A stretch of 57,775 nucleotides of DNA, from positions 1 to 57,775 of the IMG/VR virus record IMGVR_UViG_3300031654_000003; one strand, written 5' to 3'. A program made the translations under genes and the position numbers. The DNA is from a virus. Positions 30,249-39,196 of the stretch are shown in pieces; position 1 is the first letter of the stretch, and each line of letters opens with the position of its first letter. The notes beneath the pieces are model-generated. The model had not been told where the DNA came from, did not search any database, and saw nothing but the letters and a program-made list of their open reading frames with translations.

Positions 30249-30387
30249 CTTTTTCCTTTGCTTCGTACAGGTCATTTTTTAACTTTAGAATCTGGGCGGT
30301 TTTCCCTGTCTTGTTTTTAAGATACCAGAGAATAATATTGCCAAGGACAGATACAGCCAAGGCTATGTAACCTATTGCCGCAAGCAT
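30103..30387 (-). CDS. Inner-membrane spanin subunit (Rz-like)
   Basis: A 94-aa protein with one N-terminal membrane helix (IGYIALAVSVLGNIILWYL) followed by a long charged coiled coil (LKNDLYEAKEKDAQLKEKHI), the normal Rz architecture. The outer subunit begins inside it. Confidence 0.65.
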   Translation of the reverse strand: MLAAIGYIALAVSVLGNIILWYLKNKTGKTAQILKLKNDLYEAKEKDAQLKEKHIQALALNQTDTLDGIYCERERLSKTIAGLRDKLRKEGVDY

Positions 30388-30391
30388 TTAA

Positions 30392-30577
30392 CTATTCCGG
30401 TATTTCCAGTTCAACACCGAAAACCTTTGCCATCATTTCAATACCCCAGTCATCCCACTTGTTGTCGGTTTTAAGTGCCTGATTGTAGAGTTCCTGCAAA
30501 AGCTTTTTCAGGCCGGCCTTGAAAGCATCTACCATCTGAGGACTCATCTGCTTTAGTAATGTAAGTAACCAAGTCAT
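30392..30577 (-). CDS. Small hypothetical protein of the lysis region
   Basis: A 61-aa protein with an amphipathic start (MTWLLTLLKQMSPQMVDAFK) and an acidic end. It lies between the holin-like and spanin genes and could be a lysis regulator (position only). Confidence 0.5.
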   Translation of the reverse strand: MTWLLTLLKQMSPQMVDAFKAGLKKLLQELYNQALKTDNKWDDWGIEMMAKVFGVELEIPE

Positions 30578-30579
30578 AA

Positions 30580-30855
30580 CTATTCCTTTCTATTTGGATT
30601 GCCATTATTTTTGATTAAATTCTTTACTTCATTCAAATCGTTTTTTAGCTCCATGTGACGGTTTTCCGCTCTTTGTTCTGAATCTTTTATATATAACCTT
30701 AATTGTTTATGGTCTCGCTCGTTAGTTTCTCTAACTATACTACAAAGATTATTTCCCACTCTGGTTTTTGAAGTCCATATAATGACTCCAACCAAAATAG
30801 AAAACATTCCGCCTAACGAACTTAACAATACCGCCAAGTCAATTTGTGCTAACAT
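30580..30855 (-). CDS. Small membrane protein with coiled coil (holin-like)
   Basis: A 91-aa protein with one N-terminal hydrophobic segment (LAVLLSSLGGMFSILVGVII) and a charged coiled coil behind it. The layout resembles XhlA-type haemolysin/holin partners. It opens the lysis cassette. Confidence 0.55.
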   Translation of the reverse strand: MLAQIDLAVLLSSLGGMFSILVGVIIWTSKTRVGNNLCSIVRETNERDHKQLRLYIKDSEQRAENRHMELKNDLNEVKNLIKNNGNPNRKE

Positions 30856-30894
30856 TACTTTCCCTTCACCATAAAAGTTGTCCTTTCTGTTTAA

Positions 30895-32187
30895 TTAGAA
30901 ATAGTGCCAGTCTTTAAGCTTTGAAATTTTCTTCTTAGCTAACCGAAAGACATCCGTTCTGAACTGCATATCGGGAACCTTAATTTTCTCGATTCGCTTA
31001 TAGATATCTTTCTCAAGCTCATCCAAAGTTTTAGCTTTGCCTGTAACCTCTGCCACAACTCCGTCAACACCAGCGGTTACTAACTTGTCATCTTCGTACT
31101 TGGCATCCAAAAGCCAGATATGGTCAAGACTGTTTATCCGTATTGGTTTATTGGCAGACTTGGCTACCCCATCATCATTCGGATACGGCGGGATAGAAAC
31201 ACGAACCGCTCCGAGATAATCATAACTCGGCTTTAGCTCTGGAATCTCACCTGAAGCCAGTTCCGAAAAGAACTGACCAATCTCCATATTCAAGCCCTCA
31301 CACAAGGCGTACAGGGCTGAATAACCTGTTCTGGCTGTGTACTCAAGAAAGTAGGGCAGCTTGTCCTTTTCAGAGATAATTGTGTTTATATCTAAAGGCC
31401 CATTGTATTTGTACCGTTTCAGGAACGATTCCATCATCTTTAATGTCAACCTGTAAATTGTGGCCGTTGTAGGCTCCGTCCTCTTGGCCCATTTGTTCGG
31501 GGCTTTTTCCGGCCAGAACCATACGGTTGAAGAAGTACAGCCGGTATTAGGTCCATAGTCGCCATCGAGGAACCGTTTTGTCTCCAAAGTTGAATTTATA
31601 CTGTTCGGTACAAGCTCACCGTTTACATACCAAGCCTCAGTTGATATTTCTACGCCCTCAATTTTTTCCTGAAGGACGAAATCAATCTTTGCCGTCCAGG
31701 TCTTAGAGAAATACTCCAGCATTTCCGCAAGGTCTTCCTGGTCGTCCGGGACATAGGTAAAGGCCGGTGATTTGTTGTCCTGTGGTTTAAAGACCCATAG
31801 TTTCTCGGATTTATTTACGAAATCTATGGCCTTATCAAAAGAGCTAAACCTCTCCCATTTCGGCATCTTTATCCCGCATAGATTCGCCAATTTCATTCCG
31901 AAATCGCGTTTTAACTCCATTGTATCGTTGAGCCTGCCAGCACCATAAACCTTAAAACCGCTCTTTTTAATCTGGTCTGCTAAAGCTCCCTGGCCGACCA
32001 TGTCGAAAATACAAATAGTATCTTTAGTCAGTTTTGAGGTCGGAGAATCTATGCGGGTCAATATTCCCTTGTAACTATCCTGAGCATTCTTTTTCTTTAT
32101 AAAGAAATCGCAGGAATGACCTTCATTGGCTATTCGATACAAAAGTGCTAAAGCATCGCCTGAACTTGAGATAAGTCTGAATTTCAT
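30895..32187 (-). CDS. ATP-grasp ligase, PurD/GARS-like
   Basis: A 430-aa protein. Its ATP-grasp features are WVFKPQDNKS (Lys 134), LQEKIEGVEISTEAW and GDYGPNTG (about 209-216), the last being the glycine-phosphoribosylamine ligase (PurD) signature. GPLDINTI and YFLEYTARTG fit the metal and nucleotide part. ATP-grasp enzymes join an acid to an amine using ATP. Here it lies between virion and lysis genes, not with nucleotide metabolism, so the substrate could be something other than phosphoribosylamine. Confidence 0.75.
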   Translation of the reverse strand: MKFRLISSSGDALALLYRIANEGHSCDFFIKKKNAQDSYKGILTRIDSPTSKLTKDTICIFDMVGQGALADQIKKSGFKVYGAGRLNDTMELKRDFGMKLANLCGIKMPKWERFSSFDKAIDFVNKSEKLWVFKPQDNKSPAFTYVPDDQEDLAEMLEYFSKTWTAKIDFVLQEKIEGVEISTEAWYVNGELVPNSINSTLETKRFLDGDYGPNTGCTSSTVWFWPEKAPNKWAKRTEPTTATIYRLTLKMMESFLKRYKYNGPLDINTIISEKDKLPYFLEYTARTGYSALYALCEGLNMEIGQFFSELASGEIPELKPSYDYLGAVRVSIPPYPNDDGVAKSANKPIRINSLDHIWLLDAKYEDDKLVTAGVDGVVAEVTGKAKTLDELEKDIYKRIEKIKVPDMQFRTDVFRLAKKKISKLKDWHYF

Positions 32188-32225
32188 TTGACTTTAGTTA
32201 TTAAAATAGATATGCTCTAATTTAT

Positions 32226-32477
32226 ATGAGAACTGCAAAAATTATATTTTGGGTACTTGTTATACTTATTGGAATTGAATCCCTTAATTTTATAATTCGT
32301 TATTTTGTTTTTAGTCCAGAATCTGCAATTCAATGGTTCTTAAGTGAATGGAAAATAGGTTATGGAATGGCACTTTGCTTAGGTATACCAACCATTATAA
32401 TCTGCTTTGTTTCATGGCTACTTGATTACCGCAAAAAATGTCATTTCCAAAAAATGATGAATAAAAATAAATCTTAG
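32226..32477 (+). CDS. Two-pass membrane protein on the opposite strand
   Basis: An 83-aa protein with two hydrophobic segments (IIFWVLVILIGIESLNFII; MALCLGIPTIIICFVSWLL) and a basic end. It is rightward inside a leftward operon and fills the gap between two genes, as many late-added 'moron' genes do. It could alter the host envelope or block other phages. Confidence 0.5.
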   Translation: MRTAKIIFWVLVILIGIESLNFIIRYFVFSPESAIQWFLSEWKIGYGMALCLGIPTIIICFVSWLLDYRKKCHFQKMMNKNKS

Positions 32478-35400
32478 TCCTCCCGACCGACAATTTCAAT
32501 TCTCTCTTTCTCCAAGGCTTCCATGAGATCTTTTAATGTATATCCTTCTTTTTTGAGATGATCCATGAACTTTAACTTTTCACTTTTGGGCATTGTTTTC
32601 CAGTAATAATTCAAAGGCACAACAAACTGCATAATCCTGTCGGATGCGCCCTGAGACGTTGTATATCTTTGAGTTTTTATCATGGTTTCAACTGCCGATT
32701 TGAAATCTCCCTTTTGAAGCAGTTCATCAATCTCCTGGTCGGTTTTTTCTTTTTCATAACCGAGTTCCGCTCTGAAGTCCCACATCATCTGCGTAAACTT
32801 ACCACCTGGTGCACCACGTCTTATCCATGTTCCGGTAAAAGGCATAACCCATTCGGGCCAGGTTGGAACATATCCAGGCCGACCTGCCCATACGCTTGAA
32901 GGTGTAATACCCTTAATAAAGTATGAGGCTCTTTCCTTTATGGCTTCTAATGGCGGTGTTCCTTTGCGGCTTATCTGTTTATGCTGCCAGGCACTATAGT
33001 TAAATAAAACCTCAAAGGAATGTTTGAGCATGGGTTCAAGTTTATTGTAAAGAGTTTTGCCCGGCTCAGTAGTCCAGCCGATATAATCACGAATGTAGCG
33101 AAAGAATGGAGCTACGACATATATCCTTTGCCCCTTATTGTTATCCAGTCCCGTATCAACATCGTACCAATGCCCCTTTTCGTTCTGGAATGTAAGATGT
33201 AATGGTTCGGGTTTGCCTTTGATTGTCTTTCGCTTTTTGAGTGCGTTAGTTGCAGTCAGAAATCCTAATTGTGCGAGATTTGAAAAAAAGAGTAGTCCGA
33301 ATATGCCCTTTAGAAGATGCTTTGTAAAGTCTTTACCTATCCGCTTTTGCTCCTCTCTTGGCAGGGATTTCATACCCAAACCCTTTTTGCCATAAGTGGC
33401 AGCCTTAACGACCATATCAATATTTGAAAAAGTCCAGTTCCGGGCAAAAAAGACAATAGAGCCAGCTTCACGCTGGAATTTTGTAAACCATGTATGAGGC
33501 AAGGTTCCCAAGAGTGTATTTATATAATGAGCAGCAACTTTATCAACTTGGTCTTGAATCCATTTCGGCTGCTCTTTTGCTATTCTCTTCGTAAGAAATT
33601 CAAATAGACCCAACTGGGCATTTCTTACCGTCCCTTGCCATAAATGTTCATCCGACCATTCTTCTAACTTATTGAGTGGCTTAAATATTTCTTTCCAAGT
33701 AGCAGATTCACCCATTGCTTTACGCAATTCCTGAGCTATGCCATAACCAGATTGCAATTGAAGCCCTGCACTAACCGCCCTTTCGGCCAATTCATCTTTG
33801 CTCTTATAGAGAACCTTTCCCCTTTTTTGCACAGAGATTAATTTGTATGGATTAAAATTGACCTCATCAAAAACATCAGACCAGATATTCCAACTATGGA
33901 TAAGCGGGTTATACATAATCAATCGCTTTATCCGACCACGAATCGACATATATCCCCTTGTTAGCTGACCTCGACTTACCCAGGGGGAGAAAGCATCATT
34001 TAGAATTTTAGCAACTTCAGGGTCAGCTTTCGCTGGCATACTTATGAGCATTGGTTTCTCTGCCGCTTCACCAACATAAAGAAATCTTTGAAGGCCGGGA
34101 ACATTAACCCACTGATATTCATTTTCCCATACTTTAAGTTTCTCTGGCTTGCGGGGTCTGCCCATAATTAGAGGCATACCATCTTCTCGCTCCATATTCT
34201 TAAGAAGCTCTATCAAATTACGATTCGCTATTGTTTTATAAAGCTGATACTTATAGACGGCATTCTTTAGGATAGGGTCTGTAATCGGGTGAAGTCCTGC
34301 TGATTCTGCCTCATCCATAGTCTTGAAAACTCTTTGTTTACCAAAGCGGAACCGTTTACCCAGCTTGCCGCCTTGTGGGTAAAGTGTCCGCATAAGACGT
34401 GTCTGGCTATCCTTATATAAATGCGGAGTATAATCTTCTACCCAGGATTGTAAGATTCCTTCCTTCTTTGCGAGGTTCTTCATCTCCTCATAGTCGGCCT
34501 TGAGGGCATTTCCGGCCTCTTTTACTTGGTCTGGAAGCTGGTCGAATTGTTCCTGATACTTTGCAGGATTATCCAAATATCTATCGACAATCTCTAACTG
34601 CTTCGATGTTGCAGGGACTTTCTTTAATGTCATTTTCGCCCAGTCTGCATACATCCCTGCCTTATTTGTTTCTGCTCTCCATTTTTCAATCGCTCCAAAC
34701 ACATCGGTAATAATGTCTCGCTCTGGCTCGTTGAGTTTAGCAAAGGCCGTTTTCATACGACTTGATAGTTCTTGAAATTCAGCAAGTGAGGGAATACGTG
34801 CAAATCCAGGTCTTACAACAGCAGCCTTTTTGATTTCCTTGATTTGCTCATTAACCTCATTTTCGACAGATGCAGGGACTTCATAAGCATTTGCTTGTGA
34901 TGAAGGCAAGGTTTCTGTAGGTACTTTTACGATTTCTTTTTCCCTTGCTCCTTCTGCTGGTTTTTCCTTAGCTTGCGGCATAGCTGCCAGAGCTTCTTGT
35001 GATTTTTTGTATTCTCCTAAAACATTTATGTTGCTTTCAACCTTGCCTTGTGGTATATTGACAATATGGCTAATTGCTTTTGTGCTAATTGTGGCAGGCT
35101 TGTTCATCGCCGCCCTTCTGTTTTCAAGGGCAATGGACGCACTTTCTGCTCCAACAGGTGTCGTGGTTTGTTCATAAGGCAAAGAAAGAATATCAAGTGT
35201 ACCACTTGTGGCAAGATTATCCAAAGAATTCCTTATAGACTTAAACGTTCTAAGTTTCAATTTTGTAGTCGCACTTGCTATATCCTTCATAAGAGAGTCG
35301 GCAGTATCGATTCTAAGGGATATGCTGCCATCTGCATTAACAAGAAAAGGTTCTTTATTCATAGACTTATCATGGAGGCTTATCTTGGTAGGAAACTTAA

Positions 35401-36994
35401 TTTTAATGAGATTGTTCACCACATCAACGGTGTCAGGACTGATAATAGAATTTCTAATCTCCGGTTGATGAAGAGAGGCGAGCATACTACGCATCATAGA
35501 GGTTTGAGTTGGGATATCGAAATCGCTAAGTCTCTTATTTCCAGTGGACAAACTCTTGCCAAAGTTGCTAATAGATTTAATATCACCAGCCAAGCGATTC
35601 AGAGTGCTTTTCGTGTAAGGGGCATTAATATTAGGAGTTTGAGAAATTAATGCTTCTTTTTCCTCATCGGCAGTCGGGGCGGGCTTTTCAACAAGGGGCT
35701 TTCCTTCGACAACGCCTTTTTCTTGTTCCGTTATAATTTCAGGTTGTGGCGGAAAGCCCCGTTTCGCCTCTGCTATTTGCTCAAGGCCAGTTACAGGCTT
35801 TGATAATTCTTCTAATGCTCCCCGTCTTGGCACATAAACCCGTCTGCCTTGTTCTGTGATAACCTTGCCCCTTTCAAGAGGCGGCCTTGGTGCTTCTGGG
35901 GCTATCTTGGTAGGCTCAAGAGGAGTTCGCAAGCCTACGCCTCGCTGCACAACGGGAACAGGCATTGTGGGGGCTGTTTTAAATGTTGGAGAAACTCTGG
36001 CTAATGGGTATTTGCCGAATCCTTTAACTTTAACCTGCTCTGCGGGTATTGGTGCTGGCTTGGCCTCTGCCGCCGTGCCGAATCCGGCATATTTTCGCAT
36101 TACTCTTTCCCATTCAGCAGGATTGCCCTGCTTTTTAAGATTTAAGGCTTTGTTTATCTCTGCTCTTGCCTGAGTTCGTGCTCTTACTGCATGTTCAGAG
36201 GCCGAGACACTCTGGTCGAAGGTTTCAACGCCCCGTAAGAAACTAACAAGCTTTTGTAATCCTACCTCACCCGCTCCGAACAAAACCCCAACGCCGCCTT
36301 CAAAATGTACGCCCTTCCAGTTTACGGGCTTACCTGTAGAAATCTTCTTTGCGAACTCTTCGGTTGCACCACGCGCACCAAAAGTCAAACCACCGCCAAG
36401 AATTGCCTTTAATGCCTGCCGTGCCGGTATCTTTGAAACACCCACACCTATTAACTTGCCTACTTGTCGCAGGCTTGTAGCGAATTTAACCATCTCGGCA
36501 GCACTCATCTCTCGCGGTGTAGGTTCGAAACCAGTTATTTTGTTTACAGCCTCACTCAAAGTATCAGATTCGGAAATCTTGCTTGTTACTACATCGGGAA
36601 GGTAAAGACCTAAACCGCTTACGGCAGAGGAAAGATAATGAAGTCCCAATCTGCCAAGTCTTTTGCCGCCTTCATAGCCTGGCATTTTTTCAAGAGTGCC
36701 GGATAATTGGAATTTTATCTTTTCTTTCAGGTCAGGACTCCATGCTTTAATCTCTTGCTCACCCTCTGTCGGCCATGTTCCCGTATAGCCTGTTCCACCG
36801 AAAGATACCCTTCTTCCCTGAGTTAAATCAGAGAATCGGCCTTGTGGCTTTTCTTCAGGAGCTTGAACCTGCTTAGCCAAATCAGGGTCTTCAAGCCAGT
36901 TCTGGGCGATTTTGGCAATACCGGCAAAGTCCTGTTCAGGCTGTAGCGTAGGTGTTACAGCTTTGGTTTTGGTAAGGTCGCTGAATCGTCCCAT
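32474..36994 (-). CDS. Large virion (ejection-type) protein
   Basis: A 1506-aa protein, the largest here. It has a Gly/Pro-rich N-terminus (a repeated GRFSDLT motif at 2-8 and about 52-58), an Ala-rich helical part, a long Pro/Glu-rich middle and a charged, helical C-terminal half. Size and position, next to other ejection-type genes and before lysis, fit the large internal proteins of podoviruses that enter the host with DNA. Residues about 449-643 are the antisense of an HNH gene and look like an insertion in a tolerant linker. Confidence 0.65.
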   Translation of the reverse strand: MGRFSDLTKTKAVTPTLQPEQDFAGIAKIAQNWLEDPDLAKQVQAPEEKPQGRFSDLTQGRRVSFGGTGYTGTWPTEGEQEIKAWSPDLKEKIKFQLSGTLEKMPGYEGGKRLGRLGLHYLSSAVSGLGLYLPDVVTSKISESDTLSEAVNKITGFEPTPREMSAAEMVKFATSLRQVGKLIGVGVSKIPARQALKAILGGGLTFGARGATEEFAKKISTGKPVNWKGVHFEGGVGVLFGAGEVGLQKLVSFLRGVETFDQSVSASEHAVRARTQARAEINKALNLKKQGNPAEWERVMRKYAGFGTAAEAKPAPIPAEQVKVKGFGKYPLARVSPTFKTAPTMPVPVVQRGVGLRTPLEPTKIAPEAPRPPLERGKVITEQGRRVYVPRRGALEELSKPVTGLEQIAEAKRGFPPQPEIITEQEKGVVEGKPLVEKPAPTADEEKEALISQTPNINAPYTKSTLNRLAGDIKSISNFGKSLSTGNKRLSDFDIPTQTSMMRSMLASLHQPEIRNSIISPDTVDVVNNLIKIKFPTKISLHDKSMNKEPFLVNADGSISLRIDTADSLMKDIASATTKLKLRTFKSIRNSLDNLATSGTLDILSLPYEQTTTPVGAESASIALENRRAAMNKPATISTKAISHIVNIPQGKVESNINVLGEYKKSQEALAAMPQAKEKPAEGAREKEIVKVPTETLPSSQANAYEVPASVENEVNEQIKEIKKAAVVRPGFARIPSLAEFQELSSRMKTAFAKLNEPERDIITDVFGAIEKWRAETNKAGMYADWAKMTLKKVPATSKQLEIVDRYLDNPAKYQEQFDQLPDQVKEAGNALKADYEEMKNLAKKEGILQSWVEDYTPHLYKDSQTRLMRTLYPQGGKLGKRFRFGKQRVFKTMDEAESAGLHPITDPILKNAVYKYQLYKTIANRNLIELLKNMEREDGMPLIMGRPRKPEKLKVWENEYQWVNVPGLQRFLYVGEAAEKPMLISMPAKADPEVAKILNDAFSPWVSRGQLTRGYMSIRGRIKRLIMYNPLIHSWNIWSDVFDEVNFNPYKLISVQKRGKVLYKSKDELAERAVSAGLQLQSGYGIAQELRKAMGESATWKEIFKPLNKLEEWSDEHLWQGTVRNAQLGLFEFLTKRIAKEQPKWIQDQVDKVAAHYINTLLGTLPHTWFTKFQREAGSIVFFARNWTFSNIDMVVKAATYGKKGLGMKSLPREEQKRIGKDFTKHLLKGIFGLLFFSNLAQLGFLTATNALKKRKTIKGKPEPLHLTFQNEKGHWYDVDTGLDNNKGQRIYVVAPFFRYIRDYIGWTTEPGKTLYNKLEPMLKHSFEVLFNYSAWQHKQISRKGTPPLEAIKERASYFIKGITPSSVWAGRPGYVPTWPEWVMPFTGTWIRRGAPGGKFTQMMWDFRAELGYEKEKTDQEIDELLQKGDFKSAVETMIKTQRYTTSQGASDRIMQFVVPLNYYWKTMPKSEKLKFMDHLKKEGYTLKDLMEALEKERIEIVGRED
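35066..35650 (+). CDS. HNH endonuclease encoded antisense inside the large virion gene
   Basis: A 194-aa protein. Two Cys4-type zinc sites come first (CANCGRL...CSNRC and CTTCGK...CSRTC), then an HNH domain (FFIHRLIMEAYLG, then HHINGVRTDNRISNLRLM) and a C-terminal helix-turn-helix (SGQTLAKVANRFNITSQAIQ). All expected residues are present and the composition is that of a real protein, so this is not a shadow frame. The opposite strand is also open across its whole length. Confidence 0.8.
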   Translation: MANCFCANCGRLVHRRPSVFKGNGRTFCSNRCRGLFIRQRKNIKCTTCGKIIQRIPYRLKRSKFQFCSRTCYILHKRVGSIDSKGYAAICINKKRFFIHRLIMEAYLGRKLNFNEIVHHINGVRTDNRISNLRLMKRGEHTTHHRGLSWDIEIAKSLISSGQTLAKVANRFNITSQAIQSAFRVRGINIRSLRN

Positions 36995-36997
36995 TAT

Positions 36998-37987
36998 TTA
37001 TTCACCTTCTTGCAATCTGCGAAGGATTTCGTTTATGTTGTTCGGGTTAAGGGTTAGAGCTTGCTTTATTTCTTGTTTGTCAATATCCTCAAGGCTTTCC
37101 CAGTACAAACCCAGCTGGCTTGCTTTGGCCTTCTGCTCCGGTGTAAATTTAGGCCATATATCCTGTATCTCTTTGGGTACTTCATAAGCCTTGCTCGGTG
37201 GTTCAAACATTTTCTGGGCTACACTTTCAATGCCGGTCGGCCTTTCTTTTCCTTTTATTCTCTCTCCCAGTCCCGGCCTATCTCTTAGCGATGTTCCTGT
37301 TGGCGCAGTAGTTGTAGGTACTGGTGGTTTTTGCCCGAACATCTCAGGATGTTGCTGATAAAACATTGCAGTAAACGGGTCCATAGATACAGGAATATTC
37401 GTTTCTACTGGCTCTCCCGTATATGGATAATCCATTCGCAACATATTTGTGTCACCCTTAAAGAATTTAGGCGTAGGCATTCTCGGCGTTATATCTAAGT
37501 CGCCATAGCCCATTCGCTGCATAATTGAACGAAAAGCCGGAGATTGCAGAACTTTCGGGTCGATTTTGCTAAAGTCAATCAATTCTCCAAGTTTCTGTTT
37601 TGCCCTTTGTGGTTCTTTTTCCGTCAATTGTTGTAATAGAGCCTGCTCAAGTTCAGAGCCACCACCTCTGGCCGGTGCAAACGGATTTAGCCTGTCAACA
37701 ATACCCCCTAAGCCGGTCGGTCTTTTTGCAGTCATTTCCGAAATGGCACGTAATGCCTCTTGAAGATTAGCTTGCATATCACCTTCTCTGGCAAGTATCG
37801 GGGATACCTGTTGAAACTGCTGCTGAGTTTGCCGCTGCTGCTTGCCTTGACCATAGATTTTTCCTAACATATTTCCAATGGCTTGAGCGAGAAGGAGTTT
37901 GTTTTGTCCTGCATTCTCGCTTAAATCCTGTATTCCGCCACCACCACTAATCGGTAATCTCGGCGTGTAAAAAGGTACGTTTATCAT
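36998..37987 (-). CDS. Virion-associated protein (ejection group)
   Basis: A 329-aa protein with Gly/Gln/Pro-rich segments, a helical middle and a charged C-terminus (KAKASQLGLYWESLEDIDKQ). It lies 3 bp before the large ejection-type gene. No fold was recognised; the call rests on position. Confidence 0.55.
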   Translation of the reverse strand: MINVPFYTPRLPISGGGGIQDLSENAGQNKLLLAQAIGNMLGKIYGQGKQQRQTQQQFQQVSPILAREGDMQANLQEALRAISEMTAKRPTGLGGIVDRLNPFAPARGGGSELEQALLQQLTEKEPQRAKQKLGELIDFSKIDPKVLQSPAFRSIMQRMGYGDLDITPRMPTPKFFKGDTNMLRMDYPYTGEPVETNIPVSMDPFTAMFYQQHPEMFGQKPPVPTTTAPTGTSLRDRPGLGERIKGKERPTGIESVAQKMFEPPSKAYEVPKEIQDIWPKFTPEQKAKASQLGLYWESLEDIDKQEIKQALTLNPNNINEILRRLQEGE

Positions 37988-37999
37988 AATTTGGTTCTC

Positions 38000-38824
38000 C
38001 TAACCTGCTCCTGCTGTTCCTGCTGTCGCTGATTTTCCCCCCATTCCTCCTGCTGCCATTGCAGCGATATAAGCAGCCATACCCAAATCTGTCAGCCCGC
38101 CGCCAGTCTTGACGCCGCCTGGGCTATAAGTTGCAAGGGCAAGGGCGGTATCAAGAGGTATCCCTAAGTCTGTAAGCTGCCTAATCCATTCCTGATACTG
38201 GGCATCAAGTCCGGTTTGCTCAACCTCTCTGGGCAAGGCCCCGTACTGCTGGCTTGCTGCTATTCGACCAAGTGGAGCTTGCTCACCATATTGCATAAAC
38301 TCTAAAGCCTGTGGAACTACACCAAGTCTCCGTGCTCTTTCGGCTTCCTGCATCGCACCAAGAGTTTGTGCGATATTGCCAAGGGCGGATTCTTCAAGCT
38401 CTCTTTCCTGCTGCAATCTTCCACCACCGAAAAAAGCATCTCTGGCTGAGCTTGTAGCTGCAAGCCTGTCTTTGGCTCTTTGAAGCTCCCGCTCCAAGTT
38501 GGTTCGATAGGCTTGGTAATATTCTGAAGTGAACGGGTCATATTCCTCACCCAAAGTCTTGGTAAGCTCACTTTCGGCAAGACCATAAAGCGGTGTTTCG
38601 GTAGGCATTCTGCTGCTAAGATACTTATTAAGAGATTCAAGACCAAATTGCTCAAACTCACTCAAAGGAGCAGTAAGCTCACCTGGATATGGTGTACCTG
38701 CCAATGATAATCTCTCTAATGCCCCACCTTTGGCTGCTTCGGCAAGACTGCCCGTATATGCCCTTTGACCAGGAAATGCTTCCGGCAACGCTTCAACTTT
38801 TTCTTTCTTAACTAAAAGTCCCAT
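38000..38824 (-). CDS. Internal virion protein (ejection group)
   Basis: A 274-aa protein rich in Ala, Leu, Glu and Arg, with a long amphipathic helical centre and a Gly/Ala-rich, mildly hydrophobic C-terminus (MAAYIAAMAAGGMGG). This is the style of podoviral ejection proteins that open a path in the host membrane. It precedes two other virion genes. Confidence 0.6.
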   Translation of the reverse strand: MGLLVKKEKVEALPEAFPGQRAYTGSLAEAAKGGALERLSLAGTPYPGELTAPLSEFEQFGLESLNKYLSSRMPTETPLYGLAESELTKTLGEEYDPFTSEYYQAYRTNLERELQRAKDRLAATSSARDAFFGGGRLQQERELEESALGNIAQTLGAMQEAERARRLGVVPQALEFMQYGEQAPLGRIAASQQYGALPREVEQTGLDAQYQEWIRQLTDLGIPLDTALALATYSPGGVKTGGGLTDLGMAAYIAAMAAGGMGGKSATAGTAGAG

Positions 38825-38840
38825 CTTTATAACTCCTTTT

Positions 38841-39194
38841 TCAGAACAGGCACAAGCTCACAGTGACATTTGGGGTCGAGCACTTGAACTTAATCACTGT
38901 CGTACTCCAATCGGCAAAATCAGTTGCATCCACGTATGCTATGTCTGCTTTATTTATTTTTATTACCATAAAACCTCTCGGCACTCTTCCGAGGTGGTGA
39001 GATAGTGTCACGGTAGTATCCGCATCTCCCGTATCATCGACAGTTAATTCTTCGGAACGATTAAAAGGAATAGAGGTAATCTTCTTGAGGGCATTGAGAA
39101 TAAATTTTGTAAACTCATCAGCCCAATTTTTTACACCTTCCTGCTCGATATCACTGGTGCTCGGCAGGATTTCCTTGCCGGTCAGTTTTTTCAT
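38841..39194 (-). CDS. Small tail-region protein
   Basis: A 117-aa protein. The pattern HHLGRVPRGFMVI and the strand-rich end recall short podoviral tail or fibre-joining proteins. Its stop lies close to the ejection gene. The role is not established. Confidence 0.6.
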   Translation of the reverse strand: MKKLTGKEILPSTSDIEQEGVKNWADEFTKFILNALKKITSIPFNRSEELTVDDTGDADTTVTLSHHLGRVPRGFMVIKINKADIAYVDATDFADWSTTVIKFKCSTPNVTVSLCLF

Positions 39195-39196
39195 GC

